Shown piece after piece: positions 9,203 to 16,298 of a stretch of 64,000 nt of DNA. Source of the stretch: Sphingomonas sp. (GTDB lineage: Bacteria > Pseudomonadota > Alphaproteobacteria > Sphingomonadales > Sphingomonadaceae); NCBI RefSeq assembly GCF_019635515.1, contig NZ_JAHBZI010000001.1:1054001-1118000 (forward strand), written 5' to 3'. Position 1 is the stretch's first letter. Every line of letters starts with the position of its first letter. A program made the position numbers and the translations under genes. The notes under the pieces were generated by a model. The model saw only the letters and a program-made list of their open reading frames with translations, was not told the origin of the DNA and made no database searches.

Positions 9203-9712
9203 CTATTTGCCGAGATCGGCGATCCGGCCGCGCTCGGCCTCGGGCACCAGCCCCTCGAGCACGGCCCAGAAGCCGCCCACGGCCCCCTGTCCGGCACTCG
9301 AATAGGCGCCCGACATCTTCTCGCGCAGGGCTTCGAACAACTCTGCTTCGAGCGCTGCGCCCGAAGGGGTCAGCCGCAATAGCCGCTGTCGCCGGTCGCG
9401 CTCGCCCGCTCGCGTCTCGACCAGCCCGCGCTCGGCCAGTTCGCCCAATACGCGCCCCAGCGATTGCTTGGTGATCGCCAGCAGCGCCAGCAACGCGCTC
9501 ACCGTCAGTTCGGGCTTGCGGGCGATGAAATAGAGCGCACGGTGATGCGCGCGGCCAAGGCCCTGCGCGGCAAGACCGGCGTCGATCGCGCGGGTCATAT
9601 GCGCATAGCCGAAATAGAGCAATTCCACCCCGCGGCGGATTTCCGGCTCGCGCAGGAACAGCGGCGATGCCGTGTTCGGCGAGGCGGGAATTGGGGCAGC
9701 CATGTTGACCAT
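9203..9712 (-). CDS. MarR-family transcriptional regulator
   Basis: Winged-helix repressor-type protein of about 169 aa. The core has the MarR pattern: GLGRAHHRALYFIARKPELTV, LLALLAITKQSLGRVLGELAERGLVE (recognition helix) and the wing ETRAGERDRRQRLLRLT. Dimerisation helices flank it. Two starts are possible (ATG 9712 or 9703), neither with a strong Shine-Dalgarno. It is divergent from the aminotransferase gene with only about 50 bp between, so it may control itself and that gene. Confidence 0.85.
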   Translation of the reverse strand: MVNMAAPIPASPNTASPLFLREPEIRRGVELLYFGYAHMTRAIDAGLAAQGLGRAHHRALYFIARKPELTVSALLALLAITKQSLGRVLGELAERGLVETRAGERDRRQRLLRLTPSGAALEAELFEALREKMSGAYSSAGQGAVGGFWAVLEGLVPEAERGRIADLGK

Positions 9713-9763
9713 CTTTGCCACCGCGCCTAACCGTTCGCAACCCATAGACACCCTGGCAAACGG

Positions 9764-10867
9764 ATGACGGAAATGGCCGACGCGACGATCCTGGATTTCG
9801 AGTTCGAAGCGCACGCCAATCCGGTTTCCGACACCAACCGCGCCGAAGCGCTCGCCAATCCCGGCTTTGGCCAGATTCTGGCCGATCACATGGTCCAGAT
9901 CCGCTACTCCGAAGAGCGCGGCTGGCACGATGCCCGGGTCAGGCCCTATGGTCCGCTCTCGATCGATCCGGCCTGCGCGGTGCTGCATTATGCGCAGGAG
10001 ATTTTCGAAGGGCTTAAGGCCTATCGCCTGCCCGATGGCGGCGCGGCACTGTTCCGCCCGGAAGCCAATGCGAAGCGTTTCAACGAGTCGGCGGCGCGGA
10101 TGGCGATGCCGGAGATGCCGGAGGCGCTGTTCCTCGCCTCGCTGCGCGAGATCGTCCGCACCGAGCGGAACTGGATCCCCGATATCGAAGGCGGCTCGCT
10201 CTATTTGCGGCCCTTCATGTTCGCCAGCCAGAACTATATCGGCGTGCGCCCCGCGAGCGAGTTCATCTATCTCGTCATCGCTTCGCCCGCCGGCTCCTAT
10301 TTCAAGGGCGCCGAGTCGGTCACCCTGTGGACCTCCGAGCATTACACCCGCGCCGCGCCGGGCGGGACGGGCGCCGCCAAGTGCGGCGGCAACTATGCCT
10401 CCAGCCTCGTCGCGCAGCAGGAAGCGATCCGCGAGGGCTGCCACCAGGTCGTGTTCCTCGACGCGGTCGAGCGCCGCTGGGTCGAGGAACTGGGCGGCAT
10501 GAACATCATGTTCGTGTTCGAGGACGGCTCGATCCAGACCCCGCCGCTGGGCGGCACCATCCTCCCCGGCATCACCCGCGATTCGCTGCTGACGCTGGCC
10601 CGTGACGCCGGGATGACGGTGCGCGAGGAGCGCTACGGGATCGATCAGTGGAAGGCCGATGCCCAAAGCGGCCGCCTGCGCGAGGCTTTCGCCTGCGGCA
10701 CCGCCGCGGTCGTCACCTCGATCGGCAAGGTCCGGGGCCGCGATTTCGAGTTCACCATCGGCAATCAGGGGCCGGGCCTGGTCGCGCAGAAGCTCAAGAG
10801 CGATCTGGTCGCGATCCAGCGCGGCCGCGCACCCGATCCGCACGGTTGGGTGCATCGGCTGTTCTGA
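9764..10867 (+). CDS. ilvE: Branched-chain amino-acid aminotransferase
   Basis: PLP-dependent fold-type IV transaminase of 367 aa (long, BCAT2-like form) that interconverts branched-chain amino acids and their 2-oxo acids in the cytoplasm. Motifs: LHYAQEIFEGLKAYR near residue 75, LRPFMFA, the PLP lysine K206 in AAKCGGNYA, the ELGGMNIMFVF block and the phosphate-binding GGTILPGITR. The C-terminal FACGTAAVVTSIG is also typical. A divergent MarR gene lies upstream and tRNA-Gln follows. Confidence 0.95.
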   Translation: MTEMADATILDFEFEAHANPVSDTNRAEALANPGFGQILADHMVQIRYSEERGWHDARVRPYGPLSIDPACAVLHYAQEIFEGLKAYRLPDGGAALFRPEANAKRFNESAARMAMPEMPEALFLASLREIVRTERNWIPDIEGGSLYLRPFMFASQNYIGVRPASEFIYLVIASPAGSYFKGAESVTLWTSEHYTRAAPGGTGAAKCGGNYASSLVAQQEAIREGCHQVVFLDAVERRWVEELGGMNIMFVFEDGSIQTPPLGGTILPGITRDSLLTLARDAGMTVREERYGIDQWKADAQSGRLREAFACGTAAVVTSIGKVRGRDFEFTIGNQGPGLVAQKLKSDLVAIQRGRAPDPHGWVHRLF

Positions 10868-10912
10868 CCCCCTTCCATCCCGCGCAAGTGGAGCTATAAG
10901 CCCGCTTCCCGT

Positions 10913-10987
10913 TGGGGCGTCGCCAAGTGGTAAGGCAGCGGCTTTTGGTGCCGCCATTCCCAGGTTCGAATCCTGGCGCCCCAGCCA
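10913..10987 (+). tRNA. tRNA-Gln (UUG)
   Basis: Complete 75-nt cloverleaf: acceptor TGGGGCG pairs with CGCCCCA, discriminator G, and the CCA tail is encoded. The anticodon stem GCGGC/GCCGC encloses a 7-nt loop TTTTGGT with anticodon TTG; the T arm carries GGTTCGAATCC. An IS1595-type transposon inserted so that its 8-bp target site starts at the second C of the CCA, leaving the tRNA gene intact. Confidence 0.97.
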
Positions 10988-10993
10988 ACCTTC
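10986..10993. repeat. Target-site duplication, left copy
   Basis: CAACCTTC, repeated exactly at 14541-14548 just outside the other transposon end. Eight bp is the size produced by IS1595-family transposases. Confidence 0.92.
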
Positions 10994-11016
10994 CGGCCTA
11001 TTCCAGCAAACGCACC
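10994..11016 (+). repeat. Left terminal inverted repeat of the IS1595-type transposon
   Basis: 23-nt sequence beginning CGGCCTATTCC and ending AACGCACC, the exact reverse complement of 14518-14540. The match stops sharply at 11017. Confidence 0.93.
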
Positions 11017-11061
11017 AAGGGGTAACTCGACGGTGCGCTGGCCGTAATCGTATTTTGAGGC

Positions 11062-11550
11062 ATGGGAAATTCGAACCGCCTCGCGTCGCTAGAACGCAAA
11101 ATCATGTTGCTGCTCGGCGAGCGCGATATGAAGCGCGAACAGATCGCCAAGATCGAGAGCGCCTATGCTACGGTGCCAGACCTGCGTAGCCGCGTCGATG
11201 AGATCGGGCGATTGCTCGAAGCCTGTCAGATCGTAATCACGAGCGACCACCCCAAATGGACAATCGACCACATCATCCCGGCCCGTCCTTTCGCTCACAA
11301 GATTCCGGTGAAACTAGGTAGTGCGACCAAGCTTGCCTATGAGGCACTCCGCCTCGCCGAGAAGCCCCTGACGGGCCGCGAGATCGCGCGAGAGGTGCTT
11401 CGCCGTTCAGGACAGACTGATCCACATCGCGACACCATCACCAAGGTGGCGAACACGATCGGGAACAGCCTGCGAAAGCGGCACGCACGCGGCGTTGTCG
11501 CGAATGACGGAGAGTGGCCGGCTCGGTGGTGGGTAGTTAAACCAAGCTGA
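11062..11550 (+). CDS. Transposon passenger: hypothetical protein with a possible winged-helix C-terminus
   Basis: 162-aa soluble protein of no family I can name. Residues about 5-55 are charged and helical (probable coiled coil: LASLERKIMLL, EQIAKIESAY, SRVDEIGRLLEAC). The C-terminal half, about 90-160, reads like a winged-helix module: LAYEALRLAEKPLTGREIAREVLRR, then TITKVANTIGNSLRKRHARGVV and WPARWWVV as a wing. It is the first gene inside the left end of the element. A regulator or DNA-binding accessory is a plausible guess only. Confidence 0.6.
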   Translation: MGNSNRLASLERKIMLLLGERDMKREQIAKIESAYATVPDLRSRVDEIGRLLEACQIVITSDHPKWTIDHIIPARPFAHKIPVKLGSATKLAYEALRLAEKPLTGREIAREVLRRSGQTDPHRDTITKVANTIGNSLRKRHARGVVANDGEWPARWWVVKPS

Positions 11551-11584
11551 TTCCGCGCAAGGTCTACTCCACTCGTCGCAAGCG

Positions 11585-11753
11585 AACCGGAAGAATTGTC
11601 CTAATACAATTCAACTCGTCGCAAATATACAGGACAAGTCTTCCGGTTGATTAAAATTATATTTGACAAGTGTCAAAAGCCTACCGCAAAGCTCGGACTC
11701 CGGCTCAAATAAAGAGCCGGAACCACGGGTAGTTACTAGCTACCCGTGGTTCC
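11585..11753 (+). other. Chain of four inverted repeats inside the transposon
   Basis: Four separate inverted repeats follow one another. AACCGGAAGAATTGTCCT (11585-11602) pairs with 11631-11648 at 17 of 18 positions. TTTGACA-AG-TGTCAAA is at 11662-11677. CCGGCTC-(7)-GAGCCGG is at 11700-11720. GGAACCACGGGTAG-(7)-CTACCCGTGGTTCC (perfect 14-bp arms) is at 11719-11753. An ACTCGTCGCAA direct repeat lies before and inside the first. This could be a structured RNA, regulator binding sites, or both; a perfect ribosome-binding site follows at 11781. Confidence 0.55.
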
Positions 11754-11792
11754 CAACAATCAACCTTTTGCTCAAGAAAAGGAGGTGTTGTC

Positions 11793-12008
11793 GTGCGAAT
11801 GACTCGCGCGAAGCGCTCATATAAACTCGTATTCTGGCGGAGTCCATGCGGAATCTGTCAGTCGAGGTGTAGCGTCTTCACATCCATCGCTGCGAGGCAC
11901 TGGAGGAAAAAGTCAGCCGGAAACGAGCCTCGGCTGAACTTGTTTCGCAAGCTCCCGTTGGTTTCCTCGATACCGATCTCGCCTAACGCGCTGACCAGCC
12001 CGTCATAA
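11793..12008 (+). CDS. Possible small or truncated ORF behind a perfect ribosome-binding site
   Basis: A GTG at 11793 sits 5 nt after AAAAGGAGGTG, the strongest Shine-Dalgarno in the window. The 71-codon frame starts MRMTRAKRSYKLVFWRSPCG, but from about 11858 on it runs antisense to the DUF6471 gene, whose coding is more convincing. The likely reading is the 5' stub of a broken gene, or a short peptide whose true end is not obvious. Low confidence as a functional protein. Confidence 0.3.
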   Translation: MRMTRAKRSYKLVFWRSPCGICQSRCSVFTSIAARHWRKKSAGNEPRLNLFRKLPLVSSIPISPNALTSPS

Positions 12009-12076
12009 TTGAGGTCTTTGCGAGCCATTTCGGCCTTGAGAATGCGCCGAGCCCCTCCATCACGAATATGAGACAT
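11858..12076 (-). CDS. DUF6471 domain protein
   Basis: A 72-aa protein matching what I remember of DUF6471: ARRILKAEMARKDLNYDGLVSAL, GIEETNGSLRNKFSRG and FPADFFLQCLAAMDV, in a helix-turn-helix-like arrangement. A good Shine-Dalgarno (AAGGGGAA) precedes the ATG at 12076. Members are small, often plasmid- or transposon-borne, and are taken to be DNA-binding. It is divergent from the transposase, with about 165 bp between, so it could repress transposase expression. Confidence 0.72.
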   Translation of the reverse strand: MSHIRDGGARRILKAEMARKDLNYDGLVSALGEIGIEETNGSLRNKFSRGSFPADFFLQCLAAMDVKTLHLD

Positions 12077-12242
12077 ACGTTCCCCTTATGACACATTTGT
12101 CTACAAATACGACACGCGACCTGTTGCACATCTGGGACAGGCGTGTCACATCCGATGCATTCGTAACGCATCGGAGGGTGATTCGCAGCATTTTCTCGCC
12201 TCGTCGGCGGCAGCAACGCTCAGCATATTCGACATCGTTGAG

Positions 12243-13187
12243 ATGCCGGAGAGCGAGGCCGAGTCTGCTTTCGAGGCGATCCGCTTCGCGGATAAGGGTG
12301 GTGAGCCATTCTGCGTCTGGTGCGATTGCGAGGCGGTCTATCGCATCACTCGCAACGTAACCAATCGCAAGACCGGCAAGATCACCTCACGCCGGCTCTT
12401 CAAGTGCCAAAAGTGCCTCAAGCAGTTCTCGGTCACCTCGGGCACTATGTTCCACGGCCGCAAGCTGGCGTTCAAAAAGATCATGGCCGCCGTCCTGCTG
12501 TTCGCCGATGGTGCAGCGGGCAAAGCAGCTCTCCACTTGCGACGTGACATTAAGTGCAACCACAAGACGGCATGGACGCTGCAACACCGGCTCCGCGAGG
12601 CCATGACCAGCTACGTCACCGCCCGCCGCCTGACCGGGCCGATCGAGATGGATTCCACTGACTTCGGCGGAAAGGTCCGTAAGGCCAACCGGGCCGAGGA
12701 TCGTAAGAACCAGCCTCGGCGACACATGGACAAGGTAGTCACGGTCTCCGTCCTGCGGGAACGTGGGCGGCACGGGCGGGTGGTGCCGTTTCTCGGCAAC
12801 GAGGCGGCGCTGGTGAAGGTGATCAACACTCTTATCGATCCGCTGTCGAAGCCGTTTGTCGATGAGCATCCGGCTTGGAACGCTCTCTTCGCGCAATTCC
12901 CTGTTCGACAGATCAAGCACAAGGATCGCTATTCCGACCTACACGGTACATCGACCAATCTGGCGGAGTCGTATTTCTCCCGCTTCAAGCGGATGTACAA
13001 CGGCACCTACCGGCACTTCTCCCGCCAATACGCTCAGGCGTACAACGGCGAATGTGCCTGGCGCGAGGAGCATCGGCGCTCACCGAATGGGGATCAGTTC
13101 ATCCTCATCGCGGCCGGGGCACTCCACCACCCCCCGTCGCCGATCTGGCGAGGATACTATCAGCGCACGTTGCGGAAGGCCGCATGA
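12243..13187 (+). CDS. IS1595-family (ISXO2-like) transposase
   Basis: DDE transposase of 314 aa. The N-terminal zinc ribbon is visible as CVWC (about residue 27-30) and CQKC (about 57-60) inside RRLFKCQKCLKQFSVTSGTMF. The catalytic core follows: first acidic residue in IEMDSTDFGGK, second in FVDEHPAWN, and the last in STNLAESYFSRFKR. The C-terminus SRQYAQAYNGECAWREEHRR matches ISXO2-like proteins. Intact. Its stop codon overlaps the next ATG (ATGA at 13184), coupling a 68-aa protein to it. Confidence 0.93.
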   Translation: MPESEAESAFEAIRFADKGGEPFCVWCDCEAVYRITRNVTNRKTGKITSRRLFKCQKCLKQFSVTSGTMFHGRKLAFKKIMAAVLLFADGAAGKAALHLRRDIKCNHKTAWTLQHRLREAMTSYVTARRLTGPIEMDSTDFGGKVRKANRAEDRKNQPRRHMDKVVTVSVLRERGRHGRVVPFLGNEAALVKVINTLIDPLSKPFVDEHPAWNALFAQFPVRQIKHKDRYSDLHGTSTNLAESYFSRFKRMYNGTYRHFSRQYAQAYNGECAWREEHRRSPNGDQFILIAAGALHHPPSPIWRGYYQRTLRKAA

Positions 13188-13390
13188 TGGCATCGTTCTG
13201 CATCCACCTCATGGGACAACGGCAGCCCATCACGCTCGACTTACCGTGCGCCGACATCGGCTATCTGGTCGAGGAGGCATCGCGCGCCAAGTTTCTTGTT
13301 GGTCACATGGCAGAGGCTGACGAAGAAGGTGTGTGTAGGCGCGTGATGATTGCCACGTGCCGTATCGAGTGCGCAGTCGAGGTGGGATAG
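13184..13390 (+). CDS. Small protein translationally coupled to the transposase
   Basis: 68-aa protein whose ATG overlaps the transposase stop by 4 bp. The sequence has no membrane segment and alternates polar and hydrophobic residues (FCIHLMGQRQPITLDL, IGYLVEEASRAKFLVGHMAE). No family recognised. The coupling suggests it is made with the transposase, perhaps as an accessory or inhibitor; this is inference. Confidence 0.55.
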   Translation: MMASFCIHLMGQRQPITLDLPCADIGYLVEEASRAKFLVGHMAEADEEGVCRRVMIATCRIECAVEVG

Positions 13391-13398
13391 GGCGGCAG

Positions 13399-13710
13399 CT
13401 AGAAGGCCCTCCCCTTCGGTTGGACAACTTGGCAAGTTCCACGCTCGATTTCACCAAAGGCTCTCCGCTGGAGCGTCAGATCGACCCGGCTCAACGTGAA
13501 GCCGATGAAGTAGACCGCGTTCGACGTGAAGCGCGCTTGGGTGCGCTGCTGGCCCGAAACCTGAGTGTAGTAATCGACCGTGCCGGCGCTTTCGTTCAGC
13601 GTAAGGTCCCACGATTTCTGCTGACCACCTTGGGTGGTCTCACACTTAAGGTAGACGACCGCTGGCGGTGAGGCCGTCTGCGTTAGAAGAAGTGCTAGGG
13701 CAACAAACAT
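13399..13710 (-). CDS. Transposon passenger: small secreted hypothetical protein
   Basis: 103-aa protein starting at ATG 13710, chosen because GAGGA lies 7 nt upstream. The first 18 residues look like a short signal peptide (MFVALALLLTQTASPPA), followed by a beta-rich domain with two cysteines (YLKCETT and ERGTCQVV) that could form a disulfide. No family recognised. It is convergent with the preceding small gene; the stops are about 8 bp apart. Confidence 0.55.
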   Translation of the reverse strand: MFVALALLLTQTASPPAVVYLKCETTQGGQQKSWDLTLNESAGTVDYYTQVSGQQRTQARFTSNAVYFIGFTLSRVDLTLQRRAFGEIERGTCQVVQPKGRAF

Positions 13711-13814
13711 CGGACCATCCTCATTTTTCTGGATGCTTCCCAATACCACACAAAGGTTAACAGCGGGATTCATACTCCGTGGACCGATAATCACCTATTC
13801 CGCTCACTGGGCCG

Positions 13815-14051
13815 GTGAGCGACCCATATCTCGATATACTCGGCCAACGCATCCGAGCCCGTAGGCGGGAGCTTGGAATGTCGCAGGAAGGCTTGGCGCA
13901 CACGGCCGGGCTGGATCGCAGCTACGTCGGGCGGATCGAGCGCGGAGAACATAACCTCACGTTCGTAGCGCTGGTCAAATTGGCGCGTGCGATGGGGTGT
14001 GATGTGGCGGCGCTGACGGGTGGCCTACCGCCGACTCCAGCCAAAGGTTAG
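13815..14051 (+). CDS. XRE-family helix-turn-helix regulator
   Basis: A 78-aa single-domain Cro/C1-type DNA-binding protein: LGQRIRARRRELGMSQEGLAHTAGLDRSYVGRIERGEHN contains the five-helix HTH (positions about 9-60), and ALVKLARAMGCDVAAL closes it. There is no sensor domain. It starts with GTG at 13815; no clear Shine-Dalgarno. As a passenger of the IS1595-type element it probably regulates element genes. Confidence 0.85.
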   Translation: MSDPYLDILGQRIRARRRELGMSQEGLAHTAGLDRSYVGRIERGEHNLTFVALVKLARAMGCDVAALTGGLPPTPAKG

Positions 14052-14058
14052 TAAGCGC

Positions 14059-14448
14059 TCATCCAGCCAACGTTTCGTACATCCGCACCCGCCGTTCAAC
14101 GTCCTTCATAAATCTCGTTGGGCTGGGCAGGCCGCCATTCGACGGCATCGGACAAGAGGCCGCCACGTCAAAGACTGCCGGGTGTATCTCGGGTAGGTCG
14201 AATGCCGATGTACCTTGTGCGACGAGCGGATCATCCTCTCCCGGCTTAAGCCACATTGTAATCAGCACAAGCCGCATGAGAAGCGGACCTATCTTTTCGG
14301 GCGGAAACTGTCCGGAAAGAGCGTCACGGATCGATGTGTCCTCGGAGTCATCGCCCGGTAGTGCCTCGTAGCGCGCTTTGAACGCCATATTGGAAGCGAT
14401 GAAGGCACGTCGCAGTTCGTCCGGGGTTACTGTCGGAAATTTTGCCAT
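14059..14448 (-). CDS. Transposon passenger: hypothetical protein
   Basis: 129-aa soluble, mostly helical protein (RRAFIASNMAFKARYEAL, KIGPLLMRLVLITMWLKPGEDD, FMKDVERRVRMYETLAG). No family recognised and no membrane segments. It is the last gene before the right inverted repeat and is convergent with the XRE regulator. Composition is similar to the other passengers. Confidence 0.5.
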   Translation of the reverse strand: MAKFPTVTPDELRRAFIASNMAFKARYEALPGDDSEDTSIRDALSGQFPPEKIGPLLMRLVLITMWLKPGEDDPLVAQGTSAFDLPEIHPAVFDVAASCPMPSNGGLPSPTRFMKDVERRVRMYETLAG

Positions 14449-14517
14449 GCAACGATTGTAGCAAGCATCGGCCTCCGCAAAACGGTGATCCGGGTTCCTA
14501 CGGCAGCAATCGTTTTG

Positions 14518-14540
14518 GGTGCGTTTGCTGGAATAGGCCG
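14518..14540 (-). repeat. Right terminal inverted repeat of the IS1595-type transposon
   Basis: Exact reverse complement of 10994-11016 over 23 nt, ending in GGAATAGGCCG immediately before the second CAACCTTC. Confidence 0.93.
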
Positions 14541-14548
14541 CAACCTTC
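14541..14548. repeat. Target-site duplication, right copy
   Basis: CAACCTTC, identical to 10986-10993. Confidence 0.92.
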
Positions 14549-14896
14549 TCGCAGTCATTGATTGCACTCGAGCTTCCTCGCGCCGCTTCAACTCGGCAGG
14601 GGTTTGATACAGAACCCTGCTACAGAGGCGGGAATTCTGGCGCTTGGCACGCGTCCCAAATGCGACCCGTCGGGCCGGAATTTATCATTTCCGACGAACT
14701 CTTCGAGGCTTTCACCGCGCTCTACTTCAATTCCGTCTGGCGAAGGGGCGGCGTCGCAATCGGGAAGTCTCTCGCTGGCGGCCAACCGCGGGTTCAACGA
14801 TAGCGCGGGTAGGCGGCCAGACCGAGAGACATGCGATTACAGGTGCCGAGCGCGCTTGTTCATATGTGCGTCAACCCTTTTAACAACGACCCGAGG
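14549..14896. other. Gap with no supported gene
   Basis: Before the transposon arrived this stretch directly followed tRNA-Gln. Short frames occur on both strands but none has a ribosome-binding site or family features. It may hold remnants of an integration module for the neighbouring secretion-system island, but I see no direct proof. Confidence 0.4.
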
Positions 14897-15292
14897 CTAG
14901 CGAATAGGTACTGAAGCGCCCGCGTAGGGATCGTAGGTTGTGGTGGGCGAGGCGGGCAGGCTCGTGGCAGGCGGTCCGGGCTGCATATCGATCGTGTCAA
15001 ATCTGTTCTGTTGGGGCGCGGCGTTGACCGCGCCCATGATTCCGGACGCGATCGCCGGTGCTCCGAACAGTATGAAGCAGCCCAGAAGGGCGGTGCCCGA
15101 ACGGCGGAGAGGCAGGCGGCCTGCCAGCATCATCAGACCCAGGGCCGCGATTGCGACGATCGCGACGCTGACGGCGATCGATCCGATGATCGCGCTCTCC
15201 AGCCATTCGACCGCGGCCAATGAAGGGCTTGTCCCGATGGGATCCGCTAGCGACGGCGACAGGGCCGATGCAAACAGGTTGAACTCTAGCAT
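14897..15292 (-). CDS. Second VirB2/TrbC-like pilin, last gene of the T4SS operon
   Basis: 131-aa protein with the VirB2 pattern: an N-terminal segment, SPSLAAVEWLESAIIGSIAVSVAIVAIAALGLMML, a short basic turn (GRLPLRRSG), then a second hydrophobic helix LLGCFILFGAPAIASGIM. The central 70 residues closely parallel the other VirB2 at the head of the operon (same 'GR..R.G...LGCFILFGA..IA.GI' layout), but this copy has a longer Pro/Thr-rich tail. It may be an alternative pilin or may fill the minor-pilin role normally taken by VirB5. It lies 13 bp after virB11. Confidence 0.75.
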   Translation of the reverse strand: MLEFNLFASALSPSLADPIGTSPSLAAVEWLESAIIGSIAVSVAIVAIAALGLMMLAGRLPLRRSGTALLGCFILFGAPAIASGIMGAVNAAPQQNRFDTIDMQPGPPATSLPASPTTTYDPYAGASVPIR

Positions 15293-15305
15293 CGCGCTTC
15301 CCGGG

Positions 15306-16298
15306 TCACGCCAACATCACCTCGGCGATTATCCGTCGCCCGCCCTCGCGTGCCAGCTGCACGTACACGTCAACGGTGTTCCGGATGTAGTGCCGCACAT
15401 CGTCACGGTTCAGTTGCGTTCCGGCCTGCAGCACCAGCAGGACGATTTGCTCGACCGCCCGCTCGCATGAATCCGCATGCACCGAGGTCATCGAGCCCGG
15501 GTGACCGGTGTTGACCGCGCGAAGGAAGGTATAGGCTTCCTCCCCGCGCAGTTCGCCCAGGATGATCCGGTCGGGGCGCATGCGCAGCGATGCCGCGAGC
15601 AGATCGGTGGCGCTGACGCGCGCTTCGCCAAGCTCGCCGCGCACGGCAAGCAGTCCGACCATATTGTCATGATGCTGATGAAGCTCGGGCGTGTCTTCGA
15701 TCAGGATCAGCCGATCTTGCGCTGGGATCTCCCGGATCAGCGCGTTGAGGAAGGTGGTCTTGCCGGTCGATGTGCCGCCCGAGACGAGGATATTCTTGCG
15801 CGCACGCACCGCTGCCGCGAGCATACCGGGAATGTCACCGCTTTCGAGCAGATCGGTGAGTTCGGTATCGGCCTTCGATTTGCCCGGGCTGGCGCGGCGG
15901 GTCCGCTCGAACGCACCGGCGCTGACATAGTCGGCGAGCCGCAGGTCCGAGGAGATGTGCTTGCGGATCGCGATCGCCATCGGCCCCCGCGTCGCGGGCG
16001 GTGCCACGATCTGGACGCGCGCGCCATCGGGCAGCGACGCCGACAACAGAGGGTGCTCGCGACTGATTCCCTGATGCGATAGCGCCGCGATCTGGCGCGA
16101 AAGCCGGTCCAGAGTCGCGGCGTCCAATGCCGGTGCTTCGTGCCGCTCGACTTCACCGCCCAAGGTTTCCGCCCAGATCTCGCCGGGCCGATTGACGTAG
16201 ATATCGGTGACGTCGGGCCGCGCCAGCATCCCGGTGAGCGGCGCAAGATAGGAGCGCAGATAGACCTGCGCGCCGCCTTGCTGGGGCTGGGCGTTCAC
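15306..16298 (-). CDS. virB11: VirB11 T4SS traffic ATPase
   Basis: Hexameric cytoplasmic ATPase that powers pilus assembly and substrate transfer. 330 aa; N-terminal domain with DVTDIYVNRPGEIW, then the RecA-like domain: Walker A GGTSTGKTT (about 173-181), the Asp box LILIEDTPEL, Walker B-region DRIILGELRGEEA, and the His box NTGHPGSMTSVHADS. All functional motifs are present. Overlaps virB10 by 4 bp (ATGA). Confidence 0.95.
   Translation of the reverse strand: MNAQPQQGGAQVYLRSYLAPLTGMLARPDVTDIYVNRPGEIWAETLGGEVERHEAPALDAATLDRLSRQIAALSHQGISREHPLLSASLPDGARVQIVAPPATRGPMAIAIRKHISSDLRLADYVSAGAFERTRRASPGKSKADTELTDLLESGDIPGMLAAAVRARKNILVSGGTSTGKTTFLNALIREIPAQDRLILIEDTPELHQHHDNMVGLLAVRGELGEARVSATDLLAASLRMRPDRIILGELRGEEAYTFLRAVNTGHPGSMTSVHADSCERAVEQIVLLVLQAGTQLNRDDVRHYIRNTVDVYVQLAREGGRRIIAEVMLA

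Larger units (their letters stand above)
10994..14540. mobile_element. IS1595-type transposon with passenger genes
   Basis: A 3547-bp element bounded by 23-bp perfect inverted repeats (10994-11016 and 14518-14540) and flanked by the 8-bp direct repeat CAACCTTC. Inside are an ISXO2/IS1595-like transposase, a DUF6471 protein, an XRE-type regulator, unknown small proteins and a hairpin-rich segment. IS1595-family elements with passenger genes are known; this gene set I do not recognise. Perfect ends and intact duplication point to recent insertion. Confidence 0.93.

Noticed and set aside
9203..10957. 584-codon leftward frame spanning the MarR and aminotransferase region
   Set aside because: Only its last 170 codons make sense (the MarR protein); the rest is antisense to ilvE and tRNA-Gln.
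10913..14896. Integrase-type genomic island attached at tRNA-Gln
   Set aside because: No integrase and no repeat of the tRNA 3' end; instead there are 23-bp inverted ends and an 8-bp duplication, which indicate DDE transposition.
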